Source: Gautieria morchelliformis (taxonomy: Eukaryota > Basidiomycota > Agaricomycetes > Gomphales > Gomphaceae). Taken from it: 64,000 bases of DNA. Where the stretch lies: the NCBI GenBank assembly GCA_015179125.1, contig WHVA01000094.1, positions 1-64,000 on the forward strand. Direction: 5' to 3'. Both the position numbers and the translations under genes were made by a program. Under the pieces are notes generated by a model. That model ran no database searches and was not told the origin of the DNA. It saw only the letters and a program-made list of their open reading frames with translations. Below, one piece after another: positions 10,346 through 22,625 of this stretch. Numbering within the stretch: position 1 is the stretch's first letter; every line of letters begins with the position of its first letter.

Positions 10346-12500
10346 CTCTTCTTGAGCAGGAGCGATCAGAGAATGTCGAGATGATGGGTAGTTCCAATGA
10401 AGGATGAACTCAGTGAAGTAGACAAAGGTGCGTGCACAACATTAAAGCATGTAGTTATGCGGGCCCTGACCGGGAGATGACAGTGCTCCGGCCGCCTTGC
10501 GGGCTGCCTCAGATCCCACATCACCGAAGAAACACCGTCCGTCTACCGCTCCTAAGTAGCGTCCAAGTCTAAGTCTAAGTAAATATCTCAGGCTGTACGA
10601 GATACAACGGCGAGACCTGCGTCATCAGCCCCAGTGAAAAGAGGTTATGCTGGGATCGGACGCTGTCAGACGCAAAATCTGCAAACTGCGCTAATCGGAC
10701 AGTATCTGCTCTCAAATCTGCGTATTTGGTAAACCCACTCGAAAAACTGAAATCCAGCTACTTGAAATGACTGGGACTGTGACTTGGGAACTTAACATTT
10801 GTAAAATTTCGTAAATTCTACTTTGCTTTTGCTAGCTTTTGCTGTGCCCGGACTTTGCTCAGCTTGTAGTCAGCGCAGCAACTAGTATAAGTATCAACGA
10901 AAAAAAAATGTTCAGCACCAGAAAAGCCCCAAGCAATTGATCAGGACAAGTACCGGTACCCCAACAGAAGGGAAATCACATATATGCAACGCAAGGGCTC
11001 TTTCTTTCTCTCCTCTCGCCACATCCCCCGCTTCTTCCATCCCCCATCAACGTTCAACCATGGTCTCACCCACCACCCTCCTCCGTATCCCCCATTAGAG
11101 CCGCCTACAAGATATCCATCCAGCTGAGAACCCGGTCCAGCGCTCCCCACACACGTTCACCTCGACATCGCTGTCCTCCCTCCATGCACCGTCACCCAGC
11201 AGCGCACCTGCACAGCTGCAGCCAAGGATGCAGCCCGCCCATCGCACCCGCTGCGCCGTGCGATCTTCCCGACAGTGGCCTTGTTTCTTCGCATGCCAGG
11301 CTGAGTCCCGATATCCCAATCCCAGTGTGTGCAACGAGCTGGTAGCCAGTCGTGGTGTTGACATGCCCACCTGCACCCACACCCGTGCACAGGTCAGGTT
11401 TGGATATGGACACACGTCTGGGGCCGCAGGGTGATCGGGCACTTCCCGTACGCATACAGCCCACCAATACCACGCCACTGATGGCGACTCATCCCAGACA
11501 TACCGTGGAGACAAAGTCAAGCATCGGCGAACGTCGAGGGGTGAGCATTTTTCCTCGACATAATTAGTTTGACCATATCGTAGTTAACGCTATCGTTCAG
11601 CTTGCGATCAGTGCAGAAAGATCAAAGGTGCGACCATTCAGGTAACAGCTCTGTGCTGTATCGCAGCTGCCTTCCGAATGTCTGGCTATGGTGAGTGGTC
11701 AGCCTTAATCAGAGGCGTGCACCTTTAACAGCCCTTGCGTAGACTGCACGTTTTTCGGTGATTATGGCTGTTTGTCGTATTCGCTGACGAGCGGCGGACA
11801 GACACTGCTAGAATCTGTTTTGTAGCCAGTTGCTAGTAATAGATATATTTTCTAATGTGCTCTAATCTGCTTTCAGTGAAATTTCTAAATATGCTCTGGT
11901 CTGCTTTTTTCAAAAGCCTATTCTAACTGATTTATGCAGACTATGGCAGATTGAGCTACTCGAAACGGTACGTTCCCGGCGCTCGCACTCTGCTCTCAGC
12001 TGCTATTGTCTCACTTATCTGCTCTGGCCGGACTTTTTTTGAGGGAGCATATTTTTCCCGATCCCGACAGATGCCAGCACAACCGCTTTTCACCGGGCAT
12101 CAGCCCGCGTTCATCCTTACGTACTATTCCGAGCAAGGGTTCTGCCGGGCGCAGCCCTCATGTAAACTACTGCATTTGTAAGTCACGGCTCGGTTACTCG
12201 ATATACCGATGACTCGGCACCGCTCGCAAACCCAGAAATATCATGGCAATATTTCCTTCGTCTTGTAAGTACTGTACAGGTATTTGGCTCCAGCCTTCGA
12301 ATAGCTTTTCCTGTTGCGCTTGGCGCCGGCCTCTCGCTCCAACTTGAAGCTGTCTCCTGGCGTGAGGAATGCGATGTCGTCGTTTCCCACAACTATAACG
12401 GCGCCGGGAGAGGGCTCATCCCGAGGCTAGATTCTTAACCTTCCTGCGCACAGCTCATTAGTAGTGACCATCTATTATGACTATGTACTACGGGCCGCAT
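10346..12500. other. Mostly non-coding; one weak ORF near 11060-11434
   Basis: No clear gene. A pyrimidine-rich stretch (10998-11030) is followed by a well-placed ATG at about 11060 and an open frame rich in Pro/Ser/Ala that runs, after one stop, to 11434; no domain is visible. The segment 12163-12240 resembles 22718-22800 inside the MITE at 22626-23276, so it may be a piece of such an element lying upstream of the receptor-like gene. Confidence 0.3.
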
Positions 12501-12515
12501 GCGTATTTAAACGAC
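12501..12515 (+). promoter_or_regulatory. TATA-type promoter motif conserved upstream of all four copies of the receptor-like gene
   Basis: GCGTATTTAAACGAC occurs about 50 bp before the start codon here and, on the minus strand, at 48823-48837, 57545-57559 and 63266-63280 before the three tandem copies. The flanking ATGCT/CATGC bases are also kept. Retention across diverged paralogues suggests a core promoter element. Confidence 0.6.
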
Positions 12516-12562
12516 AATGCTGGAAAGATGAACCACGTTCCGACGTCGACTTCAATACTACT

Positions 12563-14029
12563 ATGCCGTTTCAAGGCATTCAAAACGCCGTTATGTTTGT
12601 GCTGCAACTCCTGGGCTTTGTATCCCTGTCTGCCTTGCTATTCACCGTTGTTCTTTCTGAGAACATGCACCGCCATACTGTTTTCTTTAATTTCTTGTGG
12701 GCGCACCTCCTGTATACGTCAGTCACGATCTTCACGTGCGTGCTTCACGTGATCCACTCAATCTACAACTACTGAGGCGACTGGAGAAAAGAGATGTGGT
12801 GGAGTACCTGGCTTTCACTGAAACAGAAAAAACCTTGGGTGTGGCCACGATGCTCGATACTTTGATCGATTCTGTGAGGTTTATGTGAGTATCGAGTTAA
12901 TCATTAAACTTCCATGCTCAACGTCGTCATCCTCCTGATGGTAATATTGAATTACAGCGCCCTGACAGCCACGCTTAACCTTGTCATCCATGTACGCGTC
13001 ATCTGTAGATGAAAATGTCCCGTTAATGTCTTATCCAGCTGTGGTTTGAAATGAGAGCTGCTTTCAGATGTGTAAATGCACGGATAACAAAGCTACGGAC
13101 ATTCATGGTGAGTTACCATACGTCTATTAAGAATTGAGGTCGATTGAGATATGACAAAAGCTTCTAATCACGCCTTATTTTATGGGAATAGTCCCCCTTG
13201 TGCGTACTGGGATCTTTATTTTGGGCACCCCCACTGAGTATCGTTTATGTCAGTGCCTGCTTTTTGACGTCAACGAAACACGCAGCAATTTTCTGCTCAA
13301 AGCCATGGCTTACTTGCAGCTTTCGCTGGTCATTCTGATGTGCCTTTGGGATAGTGAGTTGTTACCCCTATCAGTTTTCGAGTTAGACTGTTATTAATGT
13401 TTTTTCAGTCCTTTTGGTGGTCACGTTTTGTAGCTATCGTCGTATTTTTCGACGAGTCCATATGGTTAACATCATGACTATCTCTCTTCTGATGCGCCTC
13501 TCTGTTTTCTGTTTATTTCGACTCCTCTATACTGTGTATGTTTCTCTTCAGATATCTCAAAGAATAAGACTGACTACACAGTGATATTTTCTAAGCATCT
13601 TCATGACGTGGATCGCCCTGCTTGATAGGGACCCAAATTCGAATGGGACTTTGATCATGGAAGATACGACTAATATTGGAGAGTCGCTTCGTGAGTGTTA
13701 CGCAAACATTCCACTGTCTTTCGCACACCATTGACTTATACCCTTGGCCAAGACCCTCTTGTCGCCTTCCTGTTACTTGGTCTACAGCGCGTAAGTCCTG
13801 TCCGATTGCTGTCCTGATGCTGAAATGGTTTATTGACTGGGTCTAGGACGTGTTGCAAGTTTGGTTTCCTTGCATTCATTTCGGTGCACCACAGACTTGC
13901 ACCACTGGGTCAAATTGGGCTCTCGATAAGGAAGTCAGGCTTGCCATTCACGAAGATGTGCCTCCACCAGAATCATTGCCTGATATCCAGGATATGTTGA
14001 ATAAGCGGCACTCCGGTACACTTATGTAA
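12563..14029 (+). CDS. Seven-helix GPCR-like membrane protein, intact-looking copy
   Basis: Likely a plasma-membrane protein of the agaricomycete-expanded seven-helix receptor-like class; ligand unknown. The start ATG (MPFQGIQNAVMFVLQLLGF) gives helix 1 at once. Helix 2 follows (HTVFFNFLWAHLLYTSVTIF), then ALTATLNLVIH, a LLITPYFMGIVPLV helix, AMAYLQLSLVILMCLWD, a basic loop (SYRRIFRRVH), MRLSVFCLFRLLYTV running into IFMTWIALL, and a last helix DPLVAFLLLGLQR with C-terminal tail to GTLM. About nine introns are inferred; the first (12736-12776, 41 nt) and the others have GT-AG ends and keep the frame. Three paralogues lie at 47-63 kb on the minus strand. This copy is alone, without the neighbouring kinase. 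Family assignment is by pattern only; G-protein coupling is not shown. Confidence 0.7.
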
Positions 14030-14433
14030 CCCAATGACGCGTACAATGTACCAGCTGTAGACAAAGACATGGGAGAAGGCGCGCGGCAAGGTACAATAGC
14101 CTCCTTGTGCTTTGCAAGATAATGGATTGGACTATAATTAGGGTAGTATCTATGTATTTAAGGCAGTGATGTCACTGCAAACCATTGAATCTACCACATC
14201 TTAACTTGTGACCATCTTTGACCTATATAGGTTATGGGCCCCGGCCATAACTAATCACATGTCTAATCTTGTCTATCGCACTTCCATCCCCAACTCTCTT
14301 CTCCTAATGAGAGGGAGGGTCCGCATGCACACAAATAACTGTGAGTGCGGTTATGTTGAGGAAAAGGTATCAATTGTATTGGATGATTTTTCCTATTGGT
14401 CTTTTGTCCCTGGTGGTGTCTTGTCTTAGGGGG
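14030..14433. other. No gene seen
   Basis: 3' flank of the receptor-like gene up to the solo LTR. The GGGGG at 14429-14433 is the left target duplication of that LTR. Confidence 0.5.
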
Positions 14434-15417
14434 TGTCATGACCCGTCTATTTCCCTTGCCTCGCTGTCTCTACGTTTCCCCTCATCGCTCCTTCAATATT
14501 CACTCTATTCGCTCTTCACACCATTCACCGAACGGCTATTCGCTACTCGCATCATTCGCCAGCAGGTATGCCATCAAACATGATCAACACCCTCTACCCG
14601 GTGTGATGGTTCATCACTGGCCCCATCATCTTCCCGATCCAACCCCTTGAGATGTTCGTATGGCCAGAATGCATTTGCAGGACGTCCTACCCATAGGTCG
14701 TGTGGGATCAACCCAGCAGACAAAGAGTCCGTGCAGGGTAGTGTGTATGCAGGTCCCAAGGCATGTTTTCGTACATAAGTACCTTCATCCCCTTTCCTCC
14801 CTGTCGTTTCATGTTTGCACTCCTCTTTCATTCTATTGTATCTGTGTTTCATCTATTTGTATCATGACTACGCACCCCTATCCAACCCTGACTCCAGATG
14901 GCCTCTTTCCAATTCCCTGATATCATACGAGCATTCAATATAAGTAGTTTCCATCCACATGTATATCCCCAGTTCAATTATCATATGTCTATCTTGTGCA
15001 AAACTTGACTTCACTGTGACCATCGTCTTGAGCCCTCTCCTATAGATTTCTATCTTCGACCAGAGGAGGACTTAAGAACCACTGGTGAGTTTTCATACTT
15101 TACCTTTGTTACCCTAGTCTTTGTATTATTATCTGCACTGTCGGCAAAGGGCTCCGAAGGAGCGCCTTCACCGGCGAAAGGATTGTTGCTACTTAAACAT
15201 CCTTTCCGTGACACCTTGCATGTTACATCATCAAGTATCACAGGCTACTTCGCTACAACTGTAGATAGGGCAAGCTCCGTTCAGGCAGCCCTCTTACCTT
15301 TTGAACATTGATTGGTTCATCTTACTCGCTGAACGGCACACTTCTTCACACAAGCTATTCGGGCATTCACTGTGTTTACTAATACACGATATTAATGCCT
15401 AAAAACCAATCTTGACA
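14434..15417 (-). mobile_element. Solo LTR (TGTCA...TGACA family, copy 2), with target duplication
   Basis: 984 bp, reverse orientation relative to the copies at 2962, 29385 and 39985. Starts TGTCATGACC and ends CTTGACA. It is flanked by GGGGG at 14429-14433 and 15418-15422. No internal retroelement sequence remains. This is the cleanest copy of the family in the window and fixes its true ends. Confidence 0.85.
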
Positions 15418-15422
15418 GGGGG

Positions 15423-16690
15423 TTGCCTTTACTGTGGAGTCCGTGCATGGGATTCCCCTCCTTTTCAGTACAGTACGGTTCACGACATGTGTGCTCATTG
15501 GCACCAGCCATCCTTGTGTGGCAGTGGTGTGCTTTTACAGTTTTTTTTTAGGTGCATGATTCTTTATTCACTGTCCTGTATACACAGTAAGTTATGGACA
15601 ACTTCCTTTTCTGGGCCTTTCTGCACATGGCCTCATTACACGTTCTTTCACCCTCTTCCTACTCCTTTTCCATTCCAGGGGGAGGACTGGCTGTTTCAGC
15701 TGGTGTTGTGTTGCAGCTCCTTTGCTTTCGTTCACTGCATTTTGTGTCTGTTTTCATCAGGTGACATTGATGAAGGTCTCCCCACCCCTTGTACCAAAGA
15801 ACACCCTCAGACTGTCCCTCTTTTGGCCAACCATGGTTCAATGATGTCTTACATCATCATGTATCTGTAAATGAGGGTGATCTAAGACGCTGTGTATCAC
15901 AAGGGCAATCTGAACTCAAACAAAGTGTGGTGGTATTCAGCATGCTATGTAGCGACAGTTACAAGGTAAGGAGGATGTACAGATTGACAATAATTTACAT
16001 TCTTCTAGGATATATTAGATATCTTTTAAAATATCAACCCTAACCGAATTCATAATCCATAATTTTGAGCAATTTGTATGTTGTGGATATCCTAAATTTT
16101 TTTGAATGTTCTGATATTTTAAAAATATTTTTGTATGTGCTGAAACATAATTTGTATTGAGATAACAGAGCAATTTCTGACAGGATCTGGATGACTACAC
16201 CCCAGTTTGAGTTTGGAGTATCTAAAAGGTCAAGCACTTGATGTGTTTGCAGCCTTGACTACTCAGCTAATGTATGGCTTGTAGGAGGGTCTGTCAAACG
16301 TAAAATGTGGAGGGTCAGTACAATCTCAGAAACTGCCTGTTGGGCATCTCCCCCATGCCTTTTTCACACATCTGCAGTTTCGCCTGTTCAAAACCCCAGC
16401 TGCAGCTTCACTCCAGCTTCTCTGCCTGTTCCTCATTCCTTGTTCTTCAGGCTTGTAGCTAGCTTCAACAGAGCTCTGTATAACCTTCAGCATGAACCTC
16501 TAAGAAATAATGCAATACAAGGGGCATCTTGTTTGGGGGTCAATGAGTCACTGTCACTCTCTACTTCCACGCATACACACACGTGACACCACCGTGCTCT
16601 ACCTTCTCACATACATGTGGACTTCAACCTCTGAGCTGCTCTCCCAACATATCATCTTGTACAGCATTGATGAACTTTGCAGTCAGTGGA
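15423..16690. other. No gene seen; fragment of the mini-LTR family near 15893-15975
   Basis: Mostly unassigned. The stretch around 15893-15975 matches the middle of the mini solo LTR at 9554-9788 (TATCACAAGGGCAA core, then GCTATGTAG). An AT-rich segment follows to 16150. Confidence 0.4.
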
Positions 16691-16693
16691 AAG

Positions 16694-17210
16694 ATGTCCT
16701 CTGAGGATCCAAGGCATACCAGAGACAAGGCTCCAGCTGATGCTGCCCTGCAGCAATTTCATCGCTGGCTTTGGACGGCATTCTTTCTCTACTTTGTAAG
16801 TTGTTGACTTTTATGTTTGGGCATGTTTTTTGTTATAATTCTGTCCTGCAGTTATGTGGGTGAGGAGATGGCAGTGAGTCAATATTGTTCAACAAGGACA
16901 ATGCCCATTCCATCGACCTGTATTTTCTTCAGAATGCTGATGATCAAGACACGCCTGAGGTTAATGAGTTGTTTTGATAGTTTTGATATTTCATCTCAGA
17001 AAACATAGTTTTATCCCATACATCTGTGTCAGCTGAAGGTTTCAAGATGTACATTACATATGTTATACAAGCATTTATGAACAGTCTGCCAATGCTAAAA
17101 AGCAGGGTTTTTGAAGCTTACAGCATCCTGTTGAAAGGCAATGGGAAGGGGCATTGACAAGCTATGCTACAGAGGCTGTATCTCCAGCCTCAATGACTCA
17201 ACCAAATCAG
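16694..17210 (+). pseudogene. Possible decayed or intron-split gene interrupted by the LINE
   Basis: Several plus-strand pieces look protein-coding: MSSEDPRHTRDKAPADAALQ then a hydrophobic WLWTAFFLYF ending at a GT-AG type intron (about 16798-16851), then SILFNKDNAHSIDLYFLQNA, and MYITYVIQAFMNSLPMLKSR further on. They are not in one frame. I recognise no family. The segment stops at the LINE target duplication (17211-17221). Confidence 0.25.
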
Positions 17211-17219
17211 GCACACCTT

Positions 17220-17221
<2 letters not shown>

Positions 17222-17252
<31 letters not shown>

Positions 17253-17993
17253 TCCAATTTAATGTCTTTTGGGGCCGAGCCCTATGTAAGATGTGTTCTA
17301 CAAATTGCCTGTCTACATGTGTGTCTGTCCAGCCTATCCTTTTCTATCTCTGCCTGTGCTCCATGGGCGAGGCCCTGGGCAAGTCCATGCCTTCGTGAGC
17401 AGGGTGGTATGTGTGTGCGCGTTGCACCTGCGTGTTTGTCTCCGGTTCTCTCTAATCCTCTGTCTCTATCCTCCCTGTCATCTCCGAGTCGCTGTGCTTC
17501 ATAGTGAACCTTCTCGTGTCGTGCACATACCTGAAGAGGTGCTTCATTGCCTTCGGTCTAGCCAGGAGTGTTTTGGCCGATGTGGCCACTCTTCCGAGGT
17601 CTCGCTCCATGACCCTTCTCTGCCTGCTGTAAGCTGGACACCTGAACAGGAAGTGGAAGACTGTCTCGTCCACGCGTCTGCACGCTGGGCATTTGGGCGT
17701 GTCGACTTTTCCTATCTTGTGTAGGTGCTTGTTCAGTCCCGCGTGCCCCATTCTGAGTTGTATAAGCAGGCTGGTGTGTCTGCATGGCATCCCATGTATG
17801 AGTTTAGTGTACGCGACAGATGGCATGGATGGGTCGATCTTGTGCGCCATTCTAGCTCTCGGCGACCTCTTGAAGTAGCTTTTTGCCTCCTGTCTGACCT
17901 GTTTCTGGAACCTCTGAAGCTCTGCCACCTTACTCCTGGGCAGCACTCCTCTGCACTCTATTGGTATGTGCTGTTCCTCGCTCGTCTCCCCTT
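17222..17993 (-). mobile_element. 5'-truncated LINE (non-LTR retrotransposon) with poly-A and 11-bp target duplication
   Basis: A minus-strand frame ending at 17452 encodes the C-terminus of a LINE ORF2, with the zinc-binding end typical of RNase H-bearing elements such as the Tad clade (PKCPACRRVDETVFHFLFRC). About 200 nt of 3' UTR follow, then a 28-nt poly-A, seen as poly-T at 17222-17249. GCACACCTTGG is present at 17211-17221 and at 17994-18004 as a perfect 11-bp target duplication, so the insertion ends are exact and the copy is severely 5'-truncated, as is usual for target-primed reverse transcription. The coding part is open throughout, so it is fairly young. Confidence 0.85.
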
Positions 17994-18004
17994 GCACACC
18001 TTGG

Positions 18005-18283
18005 TGAGCAGGAGTACATGACTCTACCAAGCTGTGCTAAGGCACATGACTCTATTCAGTGAGTCATTCCTGATACTCTTTCTTAGAGTAACTATTCTTA
18101 GTTAAGTAGTTGCTTTACTGCTTAGCCACTTAGCCTAACCCGCTGAGTGAAACTCTACAGAGTGAGGTTGGCAATCGATTTTCTTGCCAATTAGCACTCT
18201 AATACCCAAGACAAGCTGTTCAGTTGATTTTCCTGTTCAGTGACTTTCACAAGTAAAGTCAAGTTGTGTGTGAAAGCCACTTC
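18005..18283. other. No gene seen
   Basis: Spacer between LINE and the second gypsy element. It contains short TGAGTCA and TTCAGTGA words but no coding frame. Confidence 0.4.
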
Positions 18284-18785
18284 TGTAAGGACCCGGCCTT
18301 TGGCTGGTTACTTACCGGTACAACCCTTTTTTCCGAGCCCAAGCCTTGTGATACTCGTGCCCGAGTACTTGTGATTCTGGGCCTGCGCCCAAGCCCGAGC
18401 TCATATCCGACCTTGATCCCATGCCCGAAGCCCCTTAGTTACTGATCCCGTTCCATCACGCATCATTGTATATTGACCTCGCCCCCCGCATATGCTCGCC
18501 CCTGACCCTTACCCTCGCCTGTATATAAACCCCCTGTCTGCATTCCTATTCTTCAGTCTGAAAATCAACTATCGTACCCTTTGATCCTTAGTCAGTTTCT
18601 AAGCCTTCGCCTCTTGAGCCAAACCTCGCCTCTTATTCGTTTACCTCCAAAGTTGGGACTCGTGCGTAGGATCGGCACAGCACATAAGCTGAAGCCAAGT
18701 CCCTCTCCGACCTCCCTATCAGAACCTCACTCCGTAACCTCGGACCTTACTTCGGGTTTCGCTCCCGAGCTCGGTCAACCTTACA
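18284..18785 (+). repeat. 5' LTR of gypsy fossil B
   Basis: Bounded by TGTAAGG and CCTTACA. A TATATAAA box sits near 18522, fitting an LTR promoter. No second copy lies in the window. Confidence 0.7.
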
Positions 18786-21600
18786 AAGGATTGTATTGTA
18801 ACAATATTTTCAGACTGCTTACACCCTACGTATCCCTTTTCTTCGCTATGTCCATGATGACTCATTCCCGCACCCTTTGGGGTATCTCAGAACAACGACA
18901 TTTCTCGGAAGCCCCCGACGATTCACCACTGTCCCCGGGTATACCCCTCACAGACCCCGCCAAGCCTAGTAATAAAGGCAAAGGTAGGGCTAACCCCAGT
19001 CACCCTTCAGGTGATCCAGGTGATGGCTCTGGAGGTTCTGATGATGATCAGGATATCCCCAACCTGCCACCCGAAGACCTTGGTGACCTCGAGGACAACA
19101 AGCTAATGCGTCGAGTGTTCATCAAGCTCGCTAAACCTCGTGAGCCCGAATCCCAAGCCAAGGTCAAGGAACCAGACACTTATGATGGTACTGACCAGGC
19201 CAAGCTTCGCACCTTCTTCCTCCAATGCGTACTCAACCTCAGAGATCGCCCCTCAGCCTTCAAAACTGGGGCATTGAAGGTACAGAATGCTATCTCTTAC
19301 CTGTCGGGTGCAGCTCTCCAGTACTTCGAACCGGCGATCCTCGGCGAGGTCCGACCTGAGCCAGATTGGCTCGAGGACTGGGACAGTTTCAAGGCCGAGC
19401 TTGAGCTCAACTTTGGCCCCTACGACAATGCTGCCCAGGCTGAGATCGAGCTCGAGAAGATCGTTATGAAAGAGCACCACAAGGCCGCACGATTCCTTAT
19501 TGACTTCGCCTGAGCTTCAACTTGGACTCAGTGGAATGATGCGGCCCTCCGACACTTTGCGTATAAGGGCCTGGCCAAACGAATCAAGGACGATCTACTT
19601 CACTTCCATCGATTCTGCAGCCTCGCCGAGCTTAGGAACTTCACACTGGAATGCGACAGCCAGTACTGGGAGCGTAAGGAGTATGATGCTATGGCCAATG
19701 GTCGTGGCTCCCAACCTGCGCGACCGCTAATAAGTCCAGCAGCAATGCCACTAACAACAATCAGTCTTCCAGTGGTTCCAACAACAACAAGCACCGCAAC
19801 AAGACCAACAACAATGGCAAAGGTTCCAATAGCAACTCCTTGAACAACAAAAGCCAGCCCAACATCTCGAGCAAGCTCGGGAAAGACAGTCAGCTGCTTC
19901 CCGAAGAACGCCAATGTCGGGTCGACCAAGGCCTTTGCCTGCTCTGCAGCACCAAAGGCCACATCGTCAAGGACTGCCTGAAGAACAAGTCTACCAATGG
20001 TAGCGGTTCTAAAGGTTGGGCAACGAAGACCTCTAACGAGGGGACTTCGGCCTCCATTACAGAGGTGAAAAAATAGGTAGCAACCTCGGAACCACACGAT
20101 CCAAGGATTGCGGTAACCTTGCCCATGTGCTCAGACTCAGTGCCGCTTCTCATTCATTGTCCAAAGATTCCCTTAATGTAGATTTAACCTCACCTTCGCT
20201 CCCCAACGTCTCTTTTGTTGCATTAGTTGACTGCAGGTCTTCCGATTGTTTTATTGAATCCAGATTTGTCCAGAAGTACTCTATGCCTGCTTATCCTGTC
20301 TCACCTATACCCTTGAAACTATTTGACGGTAGTACTAACACTACCATTACCCAAGCTCTAGACCTCTGTATCTGCTTTCCGACTGGCAAACAACAATGGG
20401 TTACCTTCTACGTAACCTCGCTCGACTCGAGTTGCTTGGTGGTACTTGGCCACAACTGGCTCACCCGCTACAATCTGTCGATTGACTGGGTATTGGGCAG
20501 TATTACTTTCAAGACCATCGATTTGACTGCGACTCCAGCCACCATGGCGACTTCAGCCCGCTCAGCTTTGGCTACGACCTCAACTTCGGCTACAACATCT
20601 TCGCCCCACCTTCCACCTCGCCTCAGAACTCGCCTCCGAAGTTGCAAGCACTGCTTGTGTCCCTAATCAATGCGCCTGCTTTTATACGTGCATCCAGGTT
20701 AGAAGGATCCAAAGTGTTTCAGCTCAACCTGGCTTCGCCTGAGGAGCAACATCGGGAGAAGGCTCCCCCGAGCTTTCTGAGAACATTAAAAAACATGTTC
20801 CCGAAGTATATCACAAATTTGCAGATGTGTTCAGCAAAGCACGTGCTGACACTCTAGCTCCCCACCGACCCCATGATATCAAGATCAACCTTGAAGAAGG
20901 GACCTTGCCACCTATTGGGCCCATCTACTCCCTTTCCGCTTCCGAACACAAGGCACTTTGCAAGTTCATCAACAAGCATTTGAACATCAGTTTCATCTGA
21001 CCTTCACGCTCGCCTCATGGTGCACCGGTATTGTTTGTCCGCAAAAAAGATGGCTCACTTCGGTTGTGTGTCGACTTCTGAGGTTTAAACAAAATCTCGA
21101 AAAAAGATTGGTATCCATTGCCATTGATTGCTGACTTACTTGATGCTCCAAAGAATGTTCACATCTATACGAAGATTGACCTTAGTCACGCTTACCACCT
21201 TGTACGAGTGGCCGAGGGTGAAGAATGGAAAACTGCCTTCAGGACTCACTATGGGTCCTTTGAATGGTTGGTTATGCCATTTGGTCCATTTGGTCTCACT
21301 AACGGCCCTGCTGCTTTCCAGAGATTCATGAACGATATTTTCGCCGACCTTTTGGATGTTTGTGTGGTGGTATACTTGGATGACATTCTAATCTATTCTA
21401 GTGACCCCTCCAAACATGTTGAACATGTCAAGGAAGTCCTGCGACGACTATGACTCAACAACCTCTTTGCAAAGGAGGACAAGTGCGAATTTCATCGTGA
21501 CTTGGTTGAATTTCTCAGCTACATCCTCTCTCCCAAGGGCCTCACTATGGCGGACGACAAGGTAAAGGTCATTCAAGACTGGCCTGAACAGCCTGGTAAG
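18284..21600 (+). mobile_element. Ty3/gypsy retrotransposon fossil B, 5' two thirds
   Basis: 5' LTR 18284-18785 (502 bp; perfect inverted ends TGTAAGG/CCTTACA). Then gag from about 18848 with acidic linker and zinc knuckle CLLCSTKGHIVKDC (about 19930), protease-like region (20127-20560; motifs KLFDGS and [14 protein letters not shown] shared with fossil A), and reverse transcriptase (about 20900-21590) with YLDDILIYS. The element stops near 21600 in the RT thumb; RNase H, integrase and 3' LTR are not present in the window. Broken, with several breaks. Same lineage as fossil A but a different family by LTR sequence. Confidence 0.85.
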
Positions 21601-22625
21601 CTGTGCAAGCTTGGCAAGTCACACAAGGTGCGTTGGATAGAAGATGGTAGATTGGCTGATGAAAAGGCAGGCAAAAGGGCCTCCTTTTATATTGTAATGT
21701 ACATGAGTTTAGTAAGCAGGTAGAACCTTCTATCTGTTAATGGAATGAGAGAAGCAGCCACAATAACCAAGGGCACTGCTTAGCACTGCCTTGTATAGCC
21801 TGATACAGCCTTGTTGCCATGACTGACCAAGATCCCCACTGTTTGGTTCAGCCAAACAGGCTGCACAGTTGCTATGGCTGCATATAGCAATAGTTTGAGA
21901 CTCAGCTAGAATTACTGGGAGAGCATCCAGCCAGACTTGTGGGCGCTTGAGTGACCAGAAGTCCGAAAATAAGGCTACCGCCGAGGTGTCCGGCGGAGTT
22001 TGAAATTGAAGGCTGTGACAGAGTTATGGGTGTAAGTGGACACACAACTCTGCAATAGCAGAAATAAGGCAGTTTGGGCCAAATAAATTGCGGAAAAATA
22101 TGGAAAAATATGAGAATGATGAAGGGATGTTTGAAATACTGCCACAATTTCTTATAGCTTCGTGTATATGCTATAACTCGCAAAAAGGTGGAACTACAGC
22201 GGTATGAGCCTATGGCAGCTGGTTGCACAGCCAATTCCCCAACAATAACCTTCCACGAGTTTCTATAACCTTCCACGAACTTCTATCATCTTCCATGAGT
22301 TTCCACAACCTTCTACAAGTTTCCACAAGTTTCCATCTCCCCTATTATATAAGCCTTGCCAGCGCTATAAGACTTGTAGTTTTTTTTTATATAAAAAACA
22401 CTAAAAATATTTGGAATATCTTTACAGTTTTTTGAACAGTTTTCCAGACCAGAAAACTTTTATATGCCTGCAGTGCAAGGTAAGTTAAGCTGGGGAACTG
22501 CCGGGCAGTTCCCACGCACTACTATACAATGGGGTCTTATGGACCCCCCCTCTGGTGAATCTACTTCTTTACAGTCAGGGTGGCCATCGGGTGCTGTGTT
22601 GGGGTGTTTTTGCCCCTCACCCTGC
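21601..22625. repeat. Unassigned repeat-like sequence with a degenerate 20-bp tandem array
   Basis: No gene. Between about 22236 and 22338 a 20-bp unit of the form ACCTTCCACGAGTTTCT repeats about five times with drift. It is followed by TATATAAG at about 22347 and an AT-rich tract, a layout like an LTR promoter. 22478-22572 matches the 3' half of the mini-LTR family seen at 9554-9788. Confidence 0.45.

Noticed and set aside
11095-11520. 141-codon minus-strand ORF opposite the weak plus-strand ORF
   Set aside because: No domain, and several frames are open here on both strands owing to GC-rich composition.
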